A DNA stretch of 64,000 bases from RGIG8306 sp964426655 (lineage in GTDB: Bacteria; Bacillota; Clostridia; Lachnospirales; Lachnospiraceae): contig CAYRQT010000006.1 in assembly GCA_964426655.1 (NCBI GenBank), positions 14,807-78,806 on the forward strand. Reading direction: 5' to 3'. A program made the position numbers and the translations under genes. The notes beneath the pieces are model-generated. The model had not been told where the DNA came from, did no database searches, and worked only from the letters and a program-made list of their open reading frames with translations. Below are positions 26,285-36,701 of the stretch, piece by piece. Position 1 is the first letter of the stretch; each line of letters opens with the position of its first letter.

Positions 26285-27142
26285 ATGAAGTTTTCTTTCC
26301 GTCTGACCTCATGTTTATCTGGTGCCGAAAAGGACCGGATGACTAGCTTTATTCAACAGAATCCGGGTGATGCTGTCCAGGTTTTTTCTGCAGACTTACT
26401 GGATGAGGAAAATTCTCTTTTCCTGCTGGCAAATACCATTCCTGCCGGCGCTCTGGCAGGCTTTCTGGTTATTCATCATTCCGACCCCCATCAGAGCCAA
26501 GCCCTTACCCTGTGTCCCTTTCCGGATCCTTCCCTATCCTTTGGGGACATCCGCATACTGCTGGAGGCCCTGGCCAAAGAAGCCGCTCATCGTTTTTCTC
26601 AAAAACAGATTACATGGGAAATGGATGGTGACAGGCCCTGGACAATGCCGTATCTGTCCGGCCGGCAACACACCGTTCTGCAAACGGAATACCTGCTTTC
26701 CTGTACCGGCGCCCACTGTCAGAAGTTATGGAACAAACTGCAGGACCAGACACTGTCGCCCCAGCCCTGCAGAAATCCGATCAGGCTTGCCCGAATTCAC
26801 GCCAGTGCTTACGGATGGCCTCTGCGCGCCTCCCTGGTCTACATGTACCATATGCTATCCATGTCCGGCACAACCGGTTTTCGACTGTGCCGCCATCGGC
26901 AGACCGTGGGTCTGGTACTTTTGTACCGGGAGGGTACTTCAGTGATGTTGTGTGCACTGGGTATTTTACCCCGGTTTCGCCATCGACATCTGGCCCTTCG
27001 GTCCGTGCTACGGATGGGAGCCTCTCTTGCACCGGGCGAGCGGCTTCGGGCTCAGGTTTCTTCCTCTTCTCCTGCCGCCCTGGCTCTGTACCGCCGCCTT
27101 CGGTTTAAAACAGAGAGTACCCTTCTCTATGTACGGTTATGA
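26285..27142 (+). CDS. GNAT-family acetyltransferase-like protein
   Basis: The 285-residue protein's second half (from ~residue 155) has the GNAT pattern: TVGLVLLYREGTSVMLCALGILPRFRHR (in parts) with an R-x-R-H-R-x-L acetyl-CoA pyrophosphate-type loop, then VSSSSPAALALYRRLRFK, the usual S/N-x-x-A-x-x-L-Y-x-x-x-G-F end motif with F instead of GF. The first half is more divergent and may be a second, degenerate GNAT lobe. Substrate is unknown. ATG 26285 follows AGAGGAG; the upstream TTG is unlikely. Its last 16 bases overlap the 3' end of the convergent ECF gene. Confidence 0.7.
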   Translation: MKFSFRLTSCLSGAEKDRMTSFIQQNPGDAVQVFSADLLDEENSLFLLANTIPAGALAGFLVIHHSDPHQSQALTLCPFPDPSLSFGDIRILLEALAKEAAHRFSQKQITWEMDGDRPWTMPYLSGRQHTVLQTEYLLSCTGAHCQKLWNKLQDQTLSPQPCRNPIRLARIHASAYGWPLRASLVYMYHMLSMSGTTGFRLCRHRQTVGLVLLYREGTSVMLCALGILPRFRHRHLALRSVLRMGASLAPGERLRAQVSSSSPAALALYRRLRFKTESTLLYVRL

Positions 27143-27738
27143 GAATAGTACAGCAATGGTACAACGATTGCTGCAGAAAGGATACCTGCCACAGCCATCT
27201 CAATTAATCCATTTGTGGCAATAATGACGCCCAGAATCTGTTTCAATCCGGTAATCTGAGACACTTCCGGAAAGAGCAGATAAAACAGGCCCAGTACCAT
27301 GAAAGTAAGAATGCCAGTAACGGAAATTGTCAGCGTCAGCCGTTTTCTGCCGGCCCACTTTTTCCCTGCCAGCTTTTGTACAAGGGCATTCAATCCCTTT
27401 TGTAGCCAGTAAGGCAAAATTCCCAGCACGGCCCGGGGGCCCACACTGAGCAGGATGGAGCGAAACGGATGATTGCTGGCAAAGGGGGAAAAGGCCAGGT
27501 CTGTGGGAAGGACACCCCTGAATGTCGCATTAATCATACTGAGCAAGCCAAATCCAACCCCCAGCGCCAGTCCGTATCTAGGGCCAAGCAGCAGGGATCC
27601 TATAATTACGGGAATGTGCAAAATTGTAATGGATACCGGACCGGTCATAATAAAGCCCCATCCGGTGGCAGTAAGTACTACCAGGACCGCCAGAAGTGCA
27701 CTTGCGGTAACAAATTGTGTAGTCTTCTCTCTTTTCAT
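27127..27738 (-). CDS. ECF transporter substrate-binding (S) component
   Basis: The 203-residue integral membrane protein has about six helices and the typical S-component pattern of the PF12822 type: short conserved turns ITILHIPVIIGSLLLGPRYGLALGVGFGLLSM (in parts), a SxxN/FxxF stretch, and a C-terminal SAAIVVPLL. S-components capture a vitamin or similar small molecule and work with a shared EcfA-A'-T module, which is not in this window. The vitamin cannot be read from sequence; pantothenate- or folate-type proteins are closest in appearance. ATG 27738 follows AAGAAGG. The upstream in-frame extension is rejected because the promoter lies within it. Confidence 0.75.
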   Translation of the reverse strand: MKREKTTQFVTASALLAVLVVLTATGWGFIMTGPVSITILHIPVIIGSLLLGPRYGLALGVGFGLLSMINATFRGVLPTDLAFSPFASNHPFRSILLSVGPRAVLGILPYWLQKGLNALVQKLAGKKWAGRKRLTLTISVTGILTFMVLGLFYLLFPEVSQITGLKQILGVIIATNGLIEMAVAGILSAAIVVPLLYYSHNRT

Positions 27739-27795
27739 GTTAACCTTCTTTCTGCTACTGTTCTGTTTTTTGTATACTGGATACAGTGCTATTTT

Positions 27796-27824
27796 ATTAT
27801 AGTGCAACCTGTGCAAAGCGTCAA
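27796..27824 (-). promoter_or_regulatory. ECF S-component promoter
   Basis: On the minus strand, TTGACG (27824-27819), 17-bp spacer and TATAAT (27801-27796). The spacer contains the direct repeat TTGCAC...TTGCAC. Confidence 0.78.
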
Positions 27825-27837
27825 TGAATGTACAAAA

Positions 27838-27878
27838 AAAAATCCTGTCCGGGAATCATTTTCCCGGACAGGATTTTT
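27838..27878. terminator. Terminator of the heat-shock operon
   Basis: 18-bp perfect arms (27838-27855 and 27861-27878) around TCATT, flanked by A and T runs. It ends the dnaJ transcript on the minus strand. Confidence 0.9.
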
Positions 27879-27888
27879 ATCTCTTCTC

Positions 27889-29068
27889 TTATTTGAACAA
27901 TCCCTTTTTACGCCCTTTTCCATTGCCGTCTGACGGGCCCCTGTAGGCTTCGTCAAATGCCCTCAAAAGCTCCTTTTGCTCATCATTCAGTCTGGTCGGC
28001 ACCTGTACAACAAGCGTCACAATATGATCCCCCCGCACAGCTCTGTTTCGCAGAGACGGAACACCTTTTCCCCGAAGTCTGATCTTCGTATCTGTCTGTG
28101 TGCCAGGTTTAATCTCCTGCTCTACCCATCCATCCACAGTCTGAATGCGCAGTGTCCCACCCAGGGCAGCATCAGCAAACTGCACAGGTACAGAGGAATA
28201 GATGGTTTCATTCTGCCGTCTGAAAATGGGGTGCGTGGAAACCATCACCTCTACCAACAGATCTCCCCGCTCTCCGCCATTGCTTCCCGGTTCACCCTTT
28301 CCCCTGATACGGATGCTCTGGCCATTATCGATGCCTGCAGGAATACTCACCTGAATTCTCTTGCGGCTTGCCGTATAGCCTGTTCCGTAGCAGGAAGGAC
28401 ACTTCTCCCGAATAATCTTTCCCCTGCCTCCACAATCCGGACAGGTGCCCACATTACGCACCGTTCCGAAAATGGACTGCTGGGTATAGGTGACCTGCCC
28501 CCGCCCCCCACATTTGCTGCAGGTTTCCGGACTTGTACCGGGTTTTGCCCCAGTGCCATGACAGGTAGCACACTCCTCTTTCAGGTTGATATCCAATTCC
28601 TTCTCCACGCCAAAAACGGCCTCTTCAAAGGTAATGCGTACGGAGGTCTGCAGATTCTGCCCTCTCATGGGCCCATTTCCGCTTCTTCTGGTTCTGCTTC
28701 CTCCAAAAAGGTCGCCGAATATATCGCCGAATATATCGCCCATATCCGCACCGCTGAAATCGAANNNNNNNNNNCAGCGCACCTTGGGGTCGGAGAAGAT
28801 TTCGACCACCGCCGGCACCGGCACCGGGGCCGCCACCGTTTTCAAAAGCAGCATGTCCAAATTGATCGTATTGAGCCCTTTTCTGGGCATCGCTTAATAC
28901 GGAATAGGCTTCAGACGCCTCTTTAAACTTTTCCGCAGCTTCAGTATCACCCGGATTTGCATCCGGGTGATACTGTTTGGCAAGCTGCCGATAGGCTTTC
29001 TTCAATGCGGCATCGTCCGCATCTTTGGGGACGCCCAACACCTCATAATAATCTCTCTTTGCTGCCAT
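27889..29068 (-). CDS. dnaJ: Chaperone DnaJ (Hsp40), interrupted by an assembly gap
   Basis: Co-chaperone that stimulates DnaK ATP hydrolysis. The J domain (DYYEVLGVPKDADDAALKK, HPD in KQYHPDANPGD) is at the N-terminus. After the gap come the Gly/Phe region (FDFSGADMGDIFGDIF), four CxxCxGxG-type zinc motifs (CATCHGTGAK, CSKCGGRG, CPDCGGRG, CPSCYGTG) and the two client-binding domains. The 10-N gap (28765-28774) follows a peptide ...GGRNLLRPQGAL that does not resemble a DnaJ Gly/Phe linker, so sequence next to the gap may be wrong. Excluding the gap, about 390 codons are present, near normal length. It lies 11 bases after dnaK. Confidence 0.93.
28765..28774. other. Assembly gap (10 N) inside dnaJ
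   Basis: Ten Ns. Both flanks end on codon boundaries (28775 and 28764), so a real in-frame gene needs a gap divisible by three. The ~30 bases before it (28775-28804) do not fit DnaJ. Confidence 0.95.
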
Positions 29069-29079
29069 TTATATTCCTC

Positions 29080-30951
29080 TTATACTTCCTTGTAATCGCC
29101 ATCCACTACGTCGTCAGAGCCAGTATTGCTGCTGCCTCCTCCAAAGCCACCGCTCATGTCATCTCCGGGCTGAGGACCGCCTGCAGGCTGAGACTGCTCG
29201 TACACCTTCTGGAACAGGCTGGAGGCATTCTTCATCAATTCCTCTTTTCTGGAATTGATTTCCGCCACATCGCTGTCGGTCATGGTATCCGGGTTAGTCT
29301 TGTTGACCAGCTCCTTCAAAGCAGTCAGATCAGCTTCCACTTTTGCCTTCTCATCAGCAGAAATCTTGTCACCCACATCTTCCAGCGCTTTTTCTGTCTG
29401 GAATACAAAGGAATCCGCATCATTTCTAGCATCAATGGCCTCTTTCCGCTTTTTATCCTGCGCCTCGAACTCAGCAGCTTCTTTTACAGCCTTTTCAATA
29501 TCCGAATCGGACATATTCGTGCTGGATGTAATGGTAATGTGCTGCTCCTTCCCTGTACCCAGGTCCTTTGCAGAAACATTAACGATACCGTTGGCGTCAA
29601 TATCAAAGGTAACTTCGATCTGCGGAACCCCTCTCCTTGCAGGCGGAATTCCATCCAGACGGAACTGTCCAAGGGTTTTATTATCCCGGGCGAATTGTCT
29701 TTCACCCTGTGTGATATGGATATCCACTGCAGTCTGGTTATCTGCCGCAGTAGAGAAAATCTGACTCTTCTTGGTAGGAATAGTGGTGTTTCTGGGAATC
29801 AGGACAGTGGCCACATTGCCAAGGGTCTCAATAGCCAAAGACAATGGTGTAACATCCAGCAACAGGATGTCTCCTGCACCAGCCTCGCCGGCCAGCTTAC
29901 CACCCTGGATAGAAGCACCGATTGCAACACACTCATCCGGGTTCAGGTTCTTGGAAGGTTCTTTACCTGTAAGCTGTTTTACCTTTTCCTGAACGGATAG
30001 CATACGGGTGGATCCCCCGACCAGCAATACCTTATTCAGTTCAGATGCACTGATTCCTGCATCCTTCAAAGCGTTCTGTACCGGTGCTACGGTACGTTCT
30101 ACCAAATCATGGGTCAGCTCATCAAATTTTGCACGGGTCAGTGTCATATCAATATGTTTTGCCCCCTCCGGTGTAGCGGTAATAAAGGGCAGATTAATGT
30201 TTGTGGTTGTGGCAGAAGACAGCTCTTTCTTTGCCTTCTCTGCTGCCTCTTTCAGACGCTGCAGTGCCATTTTATCTGTGGAAAGATCCACACCCTCTGA
30301 CTTTTTGAATTCATCCAGCATCCACTGGGTAATCTTTGCATCAAAGTCATCGCCACCTAGGTGATTATCACCGGAAGTTGCCAAAACTTCAATGACTCCA
30401 TCACCAATTTCTATGATGGACACATCAAATGTACCACCGCCCAGGTCATATACCATGATTTTTTGTTCATGCTCATTATCTAGGCCATAAGCCAAAGCCG
30501 CAGCAGTGGGCTCGTTGATGATACGCTTAACATCCAGACCAGCTATTTTCCCTGCATCCTTAGTCGCCTGACGCTGCGCATCATTAAAGTATGCAGGAAC
30601 TGTGATGACTGCTTCTGTAACAGATTCTCCTAAATAGCTTTCTGCATCAGATTTCAGTTTCTGCAGAATCATAGCTGAAATTTCCTGGGGAGAATATTTT
30701 TTCCCATCAATGTCTACTTTATAGTCAGTACCCATATGCCGCTTAATGGACGAAATGGTCTTTTCTGCATTAGTAACCGCCTGTCTTTTTGCAGGTTCCC
30801 CTACCAGACGTTCTCCGGTTTTTGTAAATGCCACAATAGAAGGTGTGGTCCGAACACCTTCCGCATTCGCAATAACCACTGGCTTACCGCCTTCCATAAC
30901 CGCTACACATGAGTTTGTTGTTCCTAAATCAATACCAATTATTTTTCCCAT
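29080..30951 (-). CDS. dnaK: Chaperone DnaK (Hsp70)
   Basis: ATP-driven chaperone. The 623-residue protein has GIDLGTTNSCVAVMEGG at the N-terminus, the phosphate motifs VYDLGGGTFDVSI and VLLVGGSTRM, the linker LLLDVTPLSL, a substrate-binding beta domain, a helical lid, and a Gly/Asp-rich tail ending DDVVDGDYKEV. Intact length. The start follows AGGAGGAAATATA. It sits between grpE (60 bases upstream) and dnaJ in the CIRCE-controlled operon. Confidence 0.98.
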   Translation of the reverse strand: MGKIIGIDLGTTNSCVAVMEGGKPVVIANAEGVRTTPSIVAFTKTGERLVGEPAKRQAVTNAEKTISSIKRHMGTDYKVDIDGKKYSPQEISAMILQKLKSDAESYLGESVTEAVITVPAYFNDAQRQATKDAGKIAGLDVKRIINEPTAAALAYGLDNEHEQKIMVYDLGGGTFDVSIIEIGDGVIEVLATSGDNHLGGDDFDAKITQWMLDEFKKSEGVDLSTDKMALQRLKEAAEKAKKELSSATTTNINLPFITATPEGAKHIDMTLTRAKFDELTHDLVERTVAPVQNALKDAGISASELNKVLLVGGSTRMLSVQEKVKQLTGKEPSKNLNPDECVAIGASIQGGKLAGEAGAGDILLLDVTPLSLAIETLGNVATVLIPRNTTIPTKKSQIFSTAADNQTAVDIHITQGERQFARDNKTLGQFRLDGIPPARRGVPQIEVTFDIDANGIVNVSAKDLGTGKEQHITITSSTNMSDSDIEKAVKEAAEFEAQDKKRKEAIDARNDADSFVFQTEKALEDVGDKISADEKAKVEADLTALKELVNKTNPDTMTDSDVAEINSRKEELMKNASSLFQKVYEQSQPAGGPQPGDDMSGGFGGGSSNTGSDDVVDGDYKEV

Positions 30952-31011
30952 TATATTTCCTCCTGAGTTTTTCCTTATCTATATTTATCTATGTAAAAGA
31001 AAAGTATCTGG

Positions 31012-31671
31012 CTAGTTTGCCACCTGCACCATGGCGTGTCTCACCACCGTGCCCTTGTAGGTGTAGCCCTTCTGGAAGACCTGCACCACCACGTTTTCTC
31101 CATAGTCTTCGCTTTCCAGATGCATCACTGCATTGTGCAGCTCGGGATCAAAAGGCTTCCCCACTGCGTCAATGGGTTCTACCTCCATTTCTTCAAACAT
31201 CTTCATCAGCTGCTTATACACCATGTCCATCCCATTTGCAAAAGGAGAATCCTTTTCTTCTTCTCCCAAAGCTCCCAGGCCCCTTTCAAAATTGTCCACA
31301 ATAGGGAGCAATTTTTCAACCACATGACGGGCCCCCATATCAAAGCGAAGTTCCTTTTCCTTTTCACTTCTCTTACGGAAATTATCAAATTCTGCAAGGG
31401 TCCTCTTCCAGCGGTCATTTAGTTCCTCAATCTGCTCGTCTTTTTTATCTTTCTTTTTGGTGAAGATGCTTTTCTTTTTTTCTTCCGTTTTTTCAGCTGT
31501 CTTTTCAGAAGCCCCCTGTGCGATCTCTTCCTCAACAATTTCTTCTTCAGCGATCTCTAATTCAGGATTTTCTGTGGGAATGTCCTCCTGCAGAACCTCT
31601 TCCTTAAGGATCTCCTCCTGCGGCATTTCCTGGGGGGCCGATTTTTGTTGCTCTTTATTCAGGTCGCTCAT
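31012..31671 (-). CDS. grpE: Nucleotide exchange factor GrpE
   Basis: Releases ADP from DnaK. The 219 residues comprise an acidic, Glu-rich N-terminal ~75 residues, a basic patch (KKKSIFTKKKDKKDE), the long dimerising helix (LNDRWKRTLAEFDNFRKRSEKEK) and the C-terminal beta domain ending EVEPIDAVGKPFDPELHNAVM and VFQKGYTYKGTVVRHAMVQVAN. Start and hrcA stop overlap by four bases (ATGA), so translation is coupled. Confidence 0.96.
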   Translation of the reverse strand: MSDLNKEQQKSAPQEMPQEEILKEEVLQEDIPTENPELEIAEEEIVEEEIAQGASEKTAEKTEEKKKSIFTKKKDKKDEQIEELNDRWKRTLAEFDNFRKRSEKEKELRFDMGARHVVEKLLPIVDNFERGLGALGEEEKDSPFANGMDMVYKQLMKMFEEMEVEPIDAVGKPFDPELHNAVMHLESEDYGENVVVQVFQKGYTYKGTVVRHAMVQVAN

Positions 31672-32714
31672 TCTTTCTCGCCTTTCTTCTTATATATTGT
31701 ATCCAGTTGGTCTGTCAGGGTCCGAAGTGTACCCACCACTTTCTCATAGTCCATTCGTTTTGGCCCTACAATGCCAATGACGCCGGTGATGCCATCTCCC
31801 AACTCATAGTGGGTGGTCACCACGCTGCAATCTTTCATATTTGCCACCGGGGATTCATCCCCTATGAAGACCTGGATACCATGCTGGTCATCATTCATGG
31901 CCGTATTGATCAGCTCATTTAAAGGCCGTTTTTCTTCAAAGGCCCCTAAAAGTTCACTGGCCTTTTTCCCATCACTTAATTCCGGATACCGAAAAATATT
32001 GGTGGTGCCACTGGTATAAATATGGGGCTCACTGTCATCCCGAATAGCCTCTGCTACTGCCTCCAGCACCTTTTCGACTAATGCGGCGTGATCTGGCATC
32101 TGTTCCTTCAACCTGACAATCAGGTTCAGGCTGATTTCATCCAGGGACAAGCCATTCAATGCACCGTTAAACAGCACATTCATCCGAAGAATTTCTTCTT
32201 CTGTGATATCCACCCCCAAATCAATCATGGTGTTGCGAATCATATTGCCCTCGCTCATAATCACAGCAAGAATCTTTCCGCCTTCCACTTTAGACAATTG
32301 CAGAAATTTCAGTTTTGTACGATGATACTGGGGTGCCGAAACCAGTGAGGTGTAATTGGTATTTGCTGCCAGGATTTTTGCCATCTGCTTAAGCAACAAC
32401 TCAACCCGGTCAACACGTTCCACCAGCACCTGGGAAACTTCTGTCCCCTTCTCCGCTTTACTGCCTTTTTCTTCCATCAGTTCATCCACATAAAAACGGT
32501 ACCCCTTGTCCGATGGAATTCGTCCGGATGAGGTATGTGGCTGAAAAATATACCCCAGTTCTTCCAGATCCGACATTTCGTTTCGAATGGTGGCCGAACT
32601 TAAATTTAAATCCGTGTACTTAGAAATGGTACGGGACCCTACCGGTTCGCCGGTCTCCAGATAGTTCTGAATTACTGCTTTAAGGATTTTTTTCTTTCTT
32701 TCGTCCAGCTCCAA
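31668..32714 (-). CDS. hrcA: Heat-inducible repressor HrcA
   Basis: Repressor of class I heat-shock genes that binds CIRCE and is kept active by GroE. The 348-residue protein has an N-terminal winged helix (ILKAVIQNYLETGEPVGSRTISKY, LSSATIRNEMSDLEELGYI) followed by the GAF-like HrcA domain with HTSSGRIPSDKGYRFYVDELM and IGIVGPKRMDYEKVV. It begins with TTG at 32714, about eight bases after AAGGAGGG; no ATG is in frame nearby. It is the first gene of hrcA-grpE-dnaK-dnaJ and controls its own operon. Confidence 0.96.
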   Translation of the reverse strand: MELDERKKKILKAVIQNYLETGEPVGSRTISKYTDLNLSSATIRNEMSDLEELGYIFQPHTSSGRIPSDKGYRFYVDELMEEKGSKAEKGTEVSQVLVERVDRVELLLKQMAKILAANTNYTSLVSAPQYHRTKLKFLQLSKVEGGKILAVIMSEGNMIRNTMIDLGVDITEEEILRMNVLFNGALNGLSLDEISLNLIVRLKEQMPDHAALVEKVLEAVAEAIRDDSEPHIYTSGTTNIFRYPELSDGKKASELLGAFEEKRPLNELINTAMNDDQHGIQVFIGDESPVANMKDCSVVTTHYELGDGITGVIGIVGPKRMDYEKVVGTLRTLTDQLDTIYKKKGEKE

Positions 32715-32738
32715 TGGGCATCCCTCCTTTCGATGTTA

Positions 32739-32765
32739 TTAGCACTCAATCAATTAGAGTGCTAA
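32739..32765 (-). promoter_or_regulatory. CIRCE operator
   Basis: TTAGCACTC-N9-GAGTGCTAA, a perfect match to the HrcA-binding inverted repeat. It lies at the predicted transcription start of hrcA. Confidence 0.98.
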
Positions 32766-32776
32766 CATCTGTACAT

Positions 32777-32805
32777 AAGATAACACCCTACGGATTCTTT
32801 GTCAA
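32777..32805 (-). promoter_or_regulatory. Heat-shock operon promoter
   Basis: On the minus strand, TTGACA (32805-32800), 17-bp spacer and TATCTT (32782-32777). The CIRCE element starts 11 bases downstream. Confidence 0.85.
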
Positions 32806-32852
32806 CAATTTTCCCTAAAAATGATGGAATTTTATATTATTTTTATATTAAG

Positions 32853-32883
32853 AAAAAAAGCCGACAGTCTTTCGACTTCGGCT
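32853..32883 (-). terminator. Terminator of purA
   Basis: AGCCGA and AGTC arms pair with GACT and TCGGCT (one bulged base, TTTC loop), followed on the minus strand by eight Ts. Confidence 0.85.
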
Positions 32884-32897
32884 CTTGATTCAGCTAT

Positions 32898-34184
32898 TTA
32901 AGATTTCGATCCCCGGAAAATAATTTCATCCCGTCCCGGACCATTGGAAACCATTGTTATGGGAACCCCCAGTTCTTTTTCTATTTCTTCAACGTATTTT
33001 CTCAGGTTTTCCGGTAAACCCTCATATGTCCGAATACCCCTGGTCTCACATTTCCATCCAGGAAGCGTCCTGTAAACAGGCTTTGCTTTTTCCAGCTCCA
33101 CTGTGGTAGGAAAATCCCTGCGTACCTCCCCGTTGATTTCATATCCAACACATATCTTAATTTCATCCAGATATCCCAGCACATCCACGACTGTCAGTGC
33201 CACCTCTGTCGCCCCCTGAATCTGCACTCCATATCGGGTAGCCACAGCATCAAACCATCCCATTCGGCGAGGTCTTCCGGTAGTTGCGCCAAATTCGCCG
33301 CCATCTCCTCCCCGACGCCGCATCTCATCTGCTTCATCTCCAAAGATCTCACTGGTAAAGGCCCCTGCTCCTACTGCACTAGAGTAAGCTTTTACTACCG
33401 CCGTAATATCTTTGATCTCATAAGGCGGAATGCCTGCACCCACAGCAGCATACCCGGCCAGCGTGGAGGAAGATGTTACCATTGGGTAAATGCCATGATC
33501 CGGATCCTTTAAGGAGCCCAACTGCCCCTCTAAAAGGATGTTCTTCCCTTCCCGAATGGCCTGCCGCAAAAATGCAGACACATCACATACAAAAGGAGCC
33601 ACCATTTCTTTATAAGAAAGAAGGGTCTCATATACCTCTTCCGGCACCAGCAACGGTTTATGATACAAATGTTCCAAAAGCACATTTTTCAGTTCACAGA
33701 TTCGATAAACTTTTTCTTTCAGCGTTTCCTCATCAAACAACTCACTGACCTGAAATCCGATTTTAGCATATTTATCTGAATAGAAGGGCGCAATACCTGA
33801 TTTTGTGGAACCAAAGGATTTACCGCCCAATCGTTCTTCTTCATAGGCATCAAATGACACATGATACGGCATCAGGATCTGCGCTCTGTCAGAAACCAGG
33901 ATTTTAGGTCTGGGGACTCCTTTTTCTACCAAAGACTGCACTTCCTGAAATAAAAAGGGGATATTCAACGCCACACCATTGCCAATCACGCTGGTAGTAT
34001 GCTGGTAAAATACACCGGACGGAAGTAAATGAAGGGCAAATTTCCCATAATTGTTTATGATGGTATGTCCTGCATTGCTGCCTCCCTGAAAACGGACAAT
34101 AATGTCCGACTTCTCCGCCAGCATGTCTGTAATTTTGCCTTTGCCTTCATCGCCCCAGTTGGCGCCTACAATCGCTCGAACCAT
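32898..34184 (-). CDS. purA: Adenylosuccinate synthetase
   Basis: First committed step from IMP to AMP: IMP + Asp + GTP. The 428 residues start MVRAIVGANWGDEGKGK, with the GTP loop and Asp/His catalytic pair (GDEGKGK, NAGHT). Further motifs are STKSGIAPFYSDKY, LLEGQLGSLKDPDHGIYPMVTSSST (in parts) and GEFGATTGRPRRMGWFD. Length is normal. The start follows GCAGGAGGAG. It lies downstream of lysR with its own weak promoter, completing a purC-purB-purA set. Confidence 0.97.
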   Translation of the reverse strand: MVRAIVGANWGDEGKGKITDMLAEKSDIIVRFQGGSNAGHTIINNYGKFALHLLPSGVFYQHTTSVIGNGVALNIPFLFQEVQSLVEKGVPRPKILVSDRAQILMPYHVSFDAYEEERLGGKSFGSTKSGIAPFYSDKYAKIGFQVSELFDEETLKEKVYRICELKNVLLEHLYHKPLLVPEEVYETLLSYKEMVAPFVCDVSAFLRQAIREGKNILLEGQLGSLKDPDHGIYPMVTSSSTLAGYAAVGAGIPPYEIKDITAVVKAYSSAVGAGAFTSEIFGDEADEMRRRGGDGGEFGATTGRPRRMGWFDAVATRYGVQIQGATEVALTVVDVLGYLDEIKICVGYEINGEVRRDFPTTVELEKAKPVYRTLPGWKCETRGIRTYEGLPENLRKYVEEIEKELGVPITMVSNGPGRDEIIFRGSKS

Positions 34185-34244
34185 CGCTTCTCCTCCTGCA
34201 AGATCAGACTATTATCTGGATACCCGTTTAAACCCAGCGTACCT

Positions 34245-34273
34245 ATGGTAACACAGTTTAATCCATAAGTAAA
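34245..34273 (-). promoter_or_regulatory. Possible purA promoter
   Basis: On the minus strand, TTTACT (34273-34268), 17-bp spacer and TACCAT (34250-34245). Only four of six bases match at each box. It sits in a very AT-rich 118-base gap. Confidence 0.4.
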
Positions 34274-34302
34274 ATCAATAATATTTATATTTTGTATAAT
34301 TA

Positions 34303-35208
34303 TTAATTATGTTTATCCTCTGTCATCTGGGGGATCAGTTCCATGAACCGTTCTCCAGCTCTGCTCATAGGGTCTGCCCGGGATGTTACCAGGCAAAAAA
34401 AGCGGGATGGAATTTTTTCTCCAAAAAAAAGCTCAAACACCTGCCCTTTCTTTAGATAAGGTAGGGCAAATTCCCGCACCACATGCCCGATACCCATATT
34501 ACGGCAGACAAACTGGACAATCATATCTGAAGTGGCCAATTCAAATTCCGGCTGCAGGGCAATTTGATGAGACAGCATGTAATGATCCATAAACCTTCTG
34601 GTGCTGGTGTCTTTTTGCAGGCAGATCAGGGGGTACTGATGAAGGACATCGTAAGACAGGGTGCTGTTTTTCAACTGCAAAAAGCGGGGCCCCCCAATAA
34701 ATATGTCCTGAATTTCCCGCACTTTTTTTACCTGAAGATGGCTGCCCGCATCCACCGGTGTGCTGACCACCCCAAAATCAATTCTGCCTTCCTCCAGAGA
34801 TTGCAGTGTTTCCGGTGTAGGCGCATTCGTCACCTGTATTTTGATATGAGGATAGGCCAGATGGAATCGCTCCAGATAAGGCAGAAGGTAGAATTGGAGT
34901 GTCATATCACTGGCCCCGATACGGATTTCTCCATCCTCCATCAAAAGTCTGCTACGTAAATCCAATTCCCCTCTCTCCAAAAGGGAAAAGCCCTGTTCCA
35001 CATAGCGAAACAGAGCTTCCCCCTCCCGGGTAAACTGCACTCCCTTAGATGTTCTCCGAAATAGGGAACAGCCTAAACTTCTTTCCAGATTTTTCAATCC
35101 CTGACTTACCGCCGGCTGGGATATGCAAAGACTGGCGGCAGCCTTTGTGAGACTCCCCTCCCGTCCTACTGCATAAAAAATACGGTACTGTTCAAGGTTA
35201 CCTGTCAT
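34303..35208 (-). CDS. LysR-family transcriptional regulator
   Basis: The 301-residue protein has an N-terminal winged helix (YRIFYAVGREGSLTKAAASLCISQPAVSQGLKNLE) followed by a periplasmic-binding-like effector domain (from ~residue 90: GEIRIGASDMTLQFYLLPYLERF, RIDFGVVSTPV). The ligand is unknown. It starts 13 bases after purB, so it is probably transcribed with the purine genes rather than divergently, which is unusual for LysR proteins. ATG 35208 follows AAAAGGGG; the upstream extension would overlap purB. Confidence 0.92.
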   Translation of the reverse strand: MTGNLEQYRIFYAVGREGSLTKAAASLCISQPAVSQGLKNLERSLGCSLFRRTSKGVQFTREGEALFRYVEQGFSLLERGELDLRSRLLMEDGEIRIGASDMTLQFYLLPYLERFHLAYPHIKIQVTNAPTPETLQSLEEGRIDFGVVSTPVDAGSHLQVKKVREIQDIFIGGPRFLQLKNSTLSYDVLHQYPLICLQKDTSTRRFMDHYMLSHQIALQPEFELATSDMIVQFVCRNMGIGHVVREFALPYLKKGQVFELFFGEKIPSRFFCLVTSRADPMSRAGERFMELIPQMTEDKHN

Positions 35209-35221
35209 ATATATGCCCCTT

Positions 35222-36655
<1,434 letters not shown>

Positions 36656-36701
36656 GTACTTTCTCCTTTTCAAGCTTGGTTTTCAGGAATTTTCCATCAG
36701 A

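Noticed and set aside
27976..30000. Two long plus-strand frames opposite dnaJ and dnaK
   Set aside because: Antisense of highly conserved chaperone genes; the first is also joined across Ns.
34281..34310. AT-rich stretch between lysR and purA as an origin or riboswitch
   Set aside because: No DnaA-box cluster, no conserved purine-riboswitch core, and a simple weak promoter explains it better.
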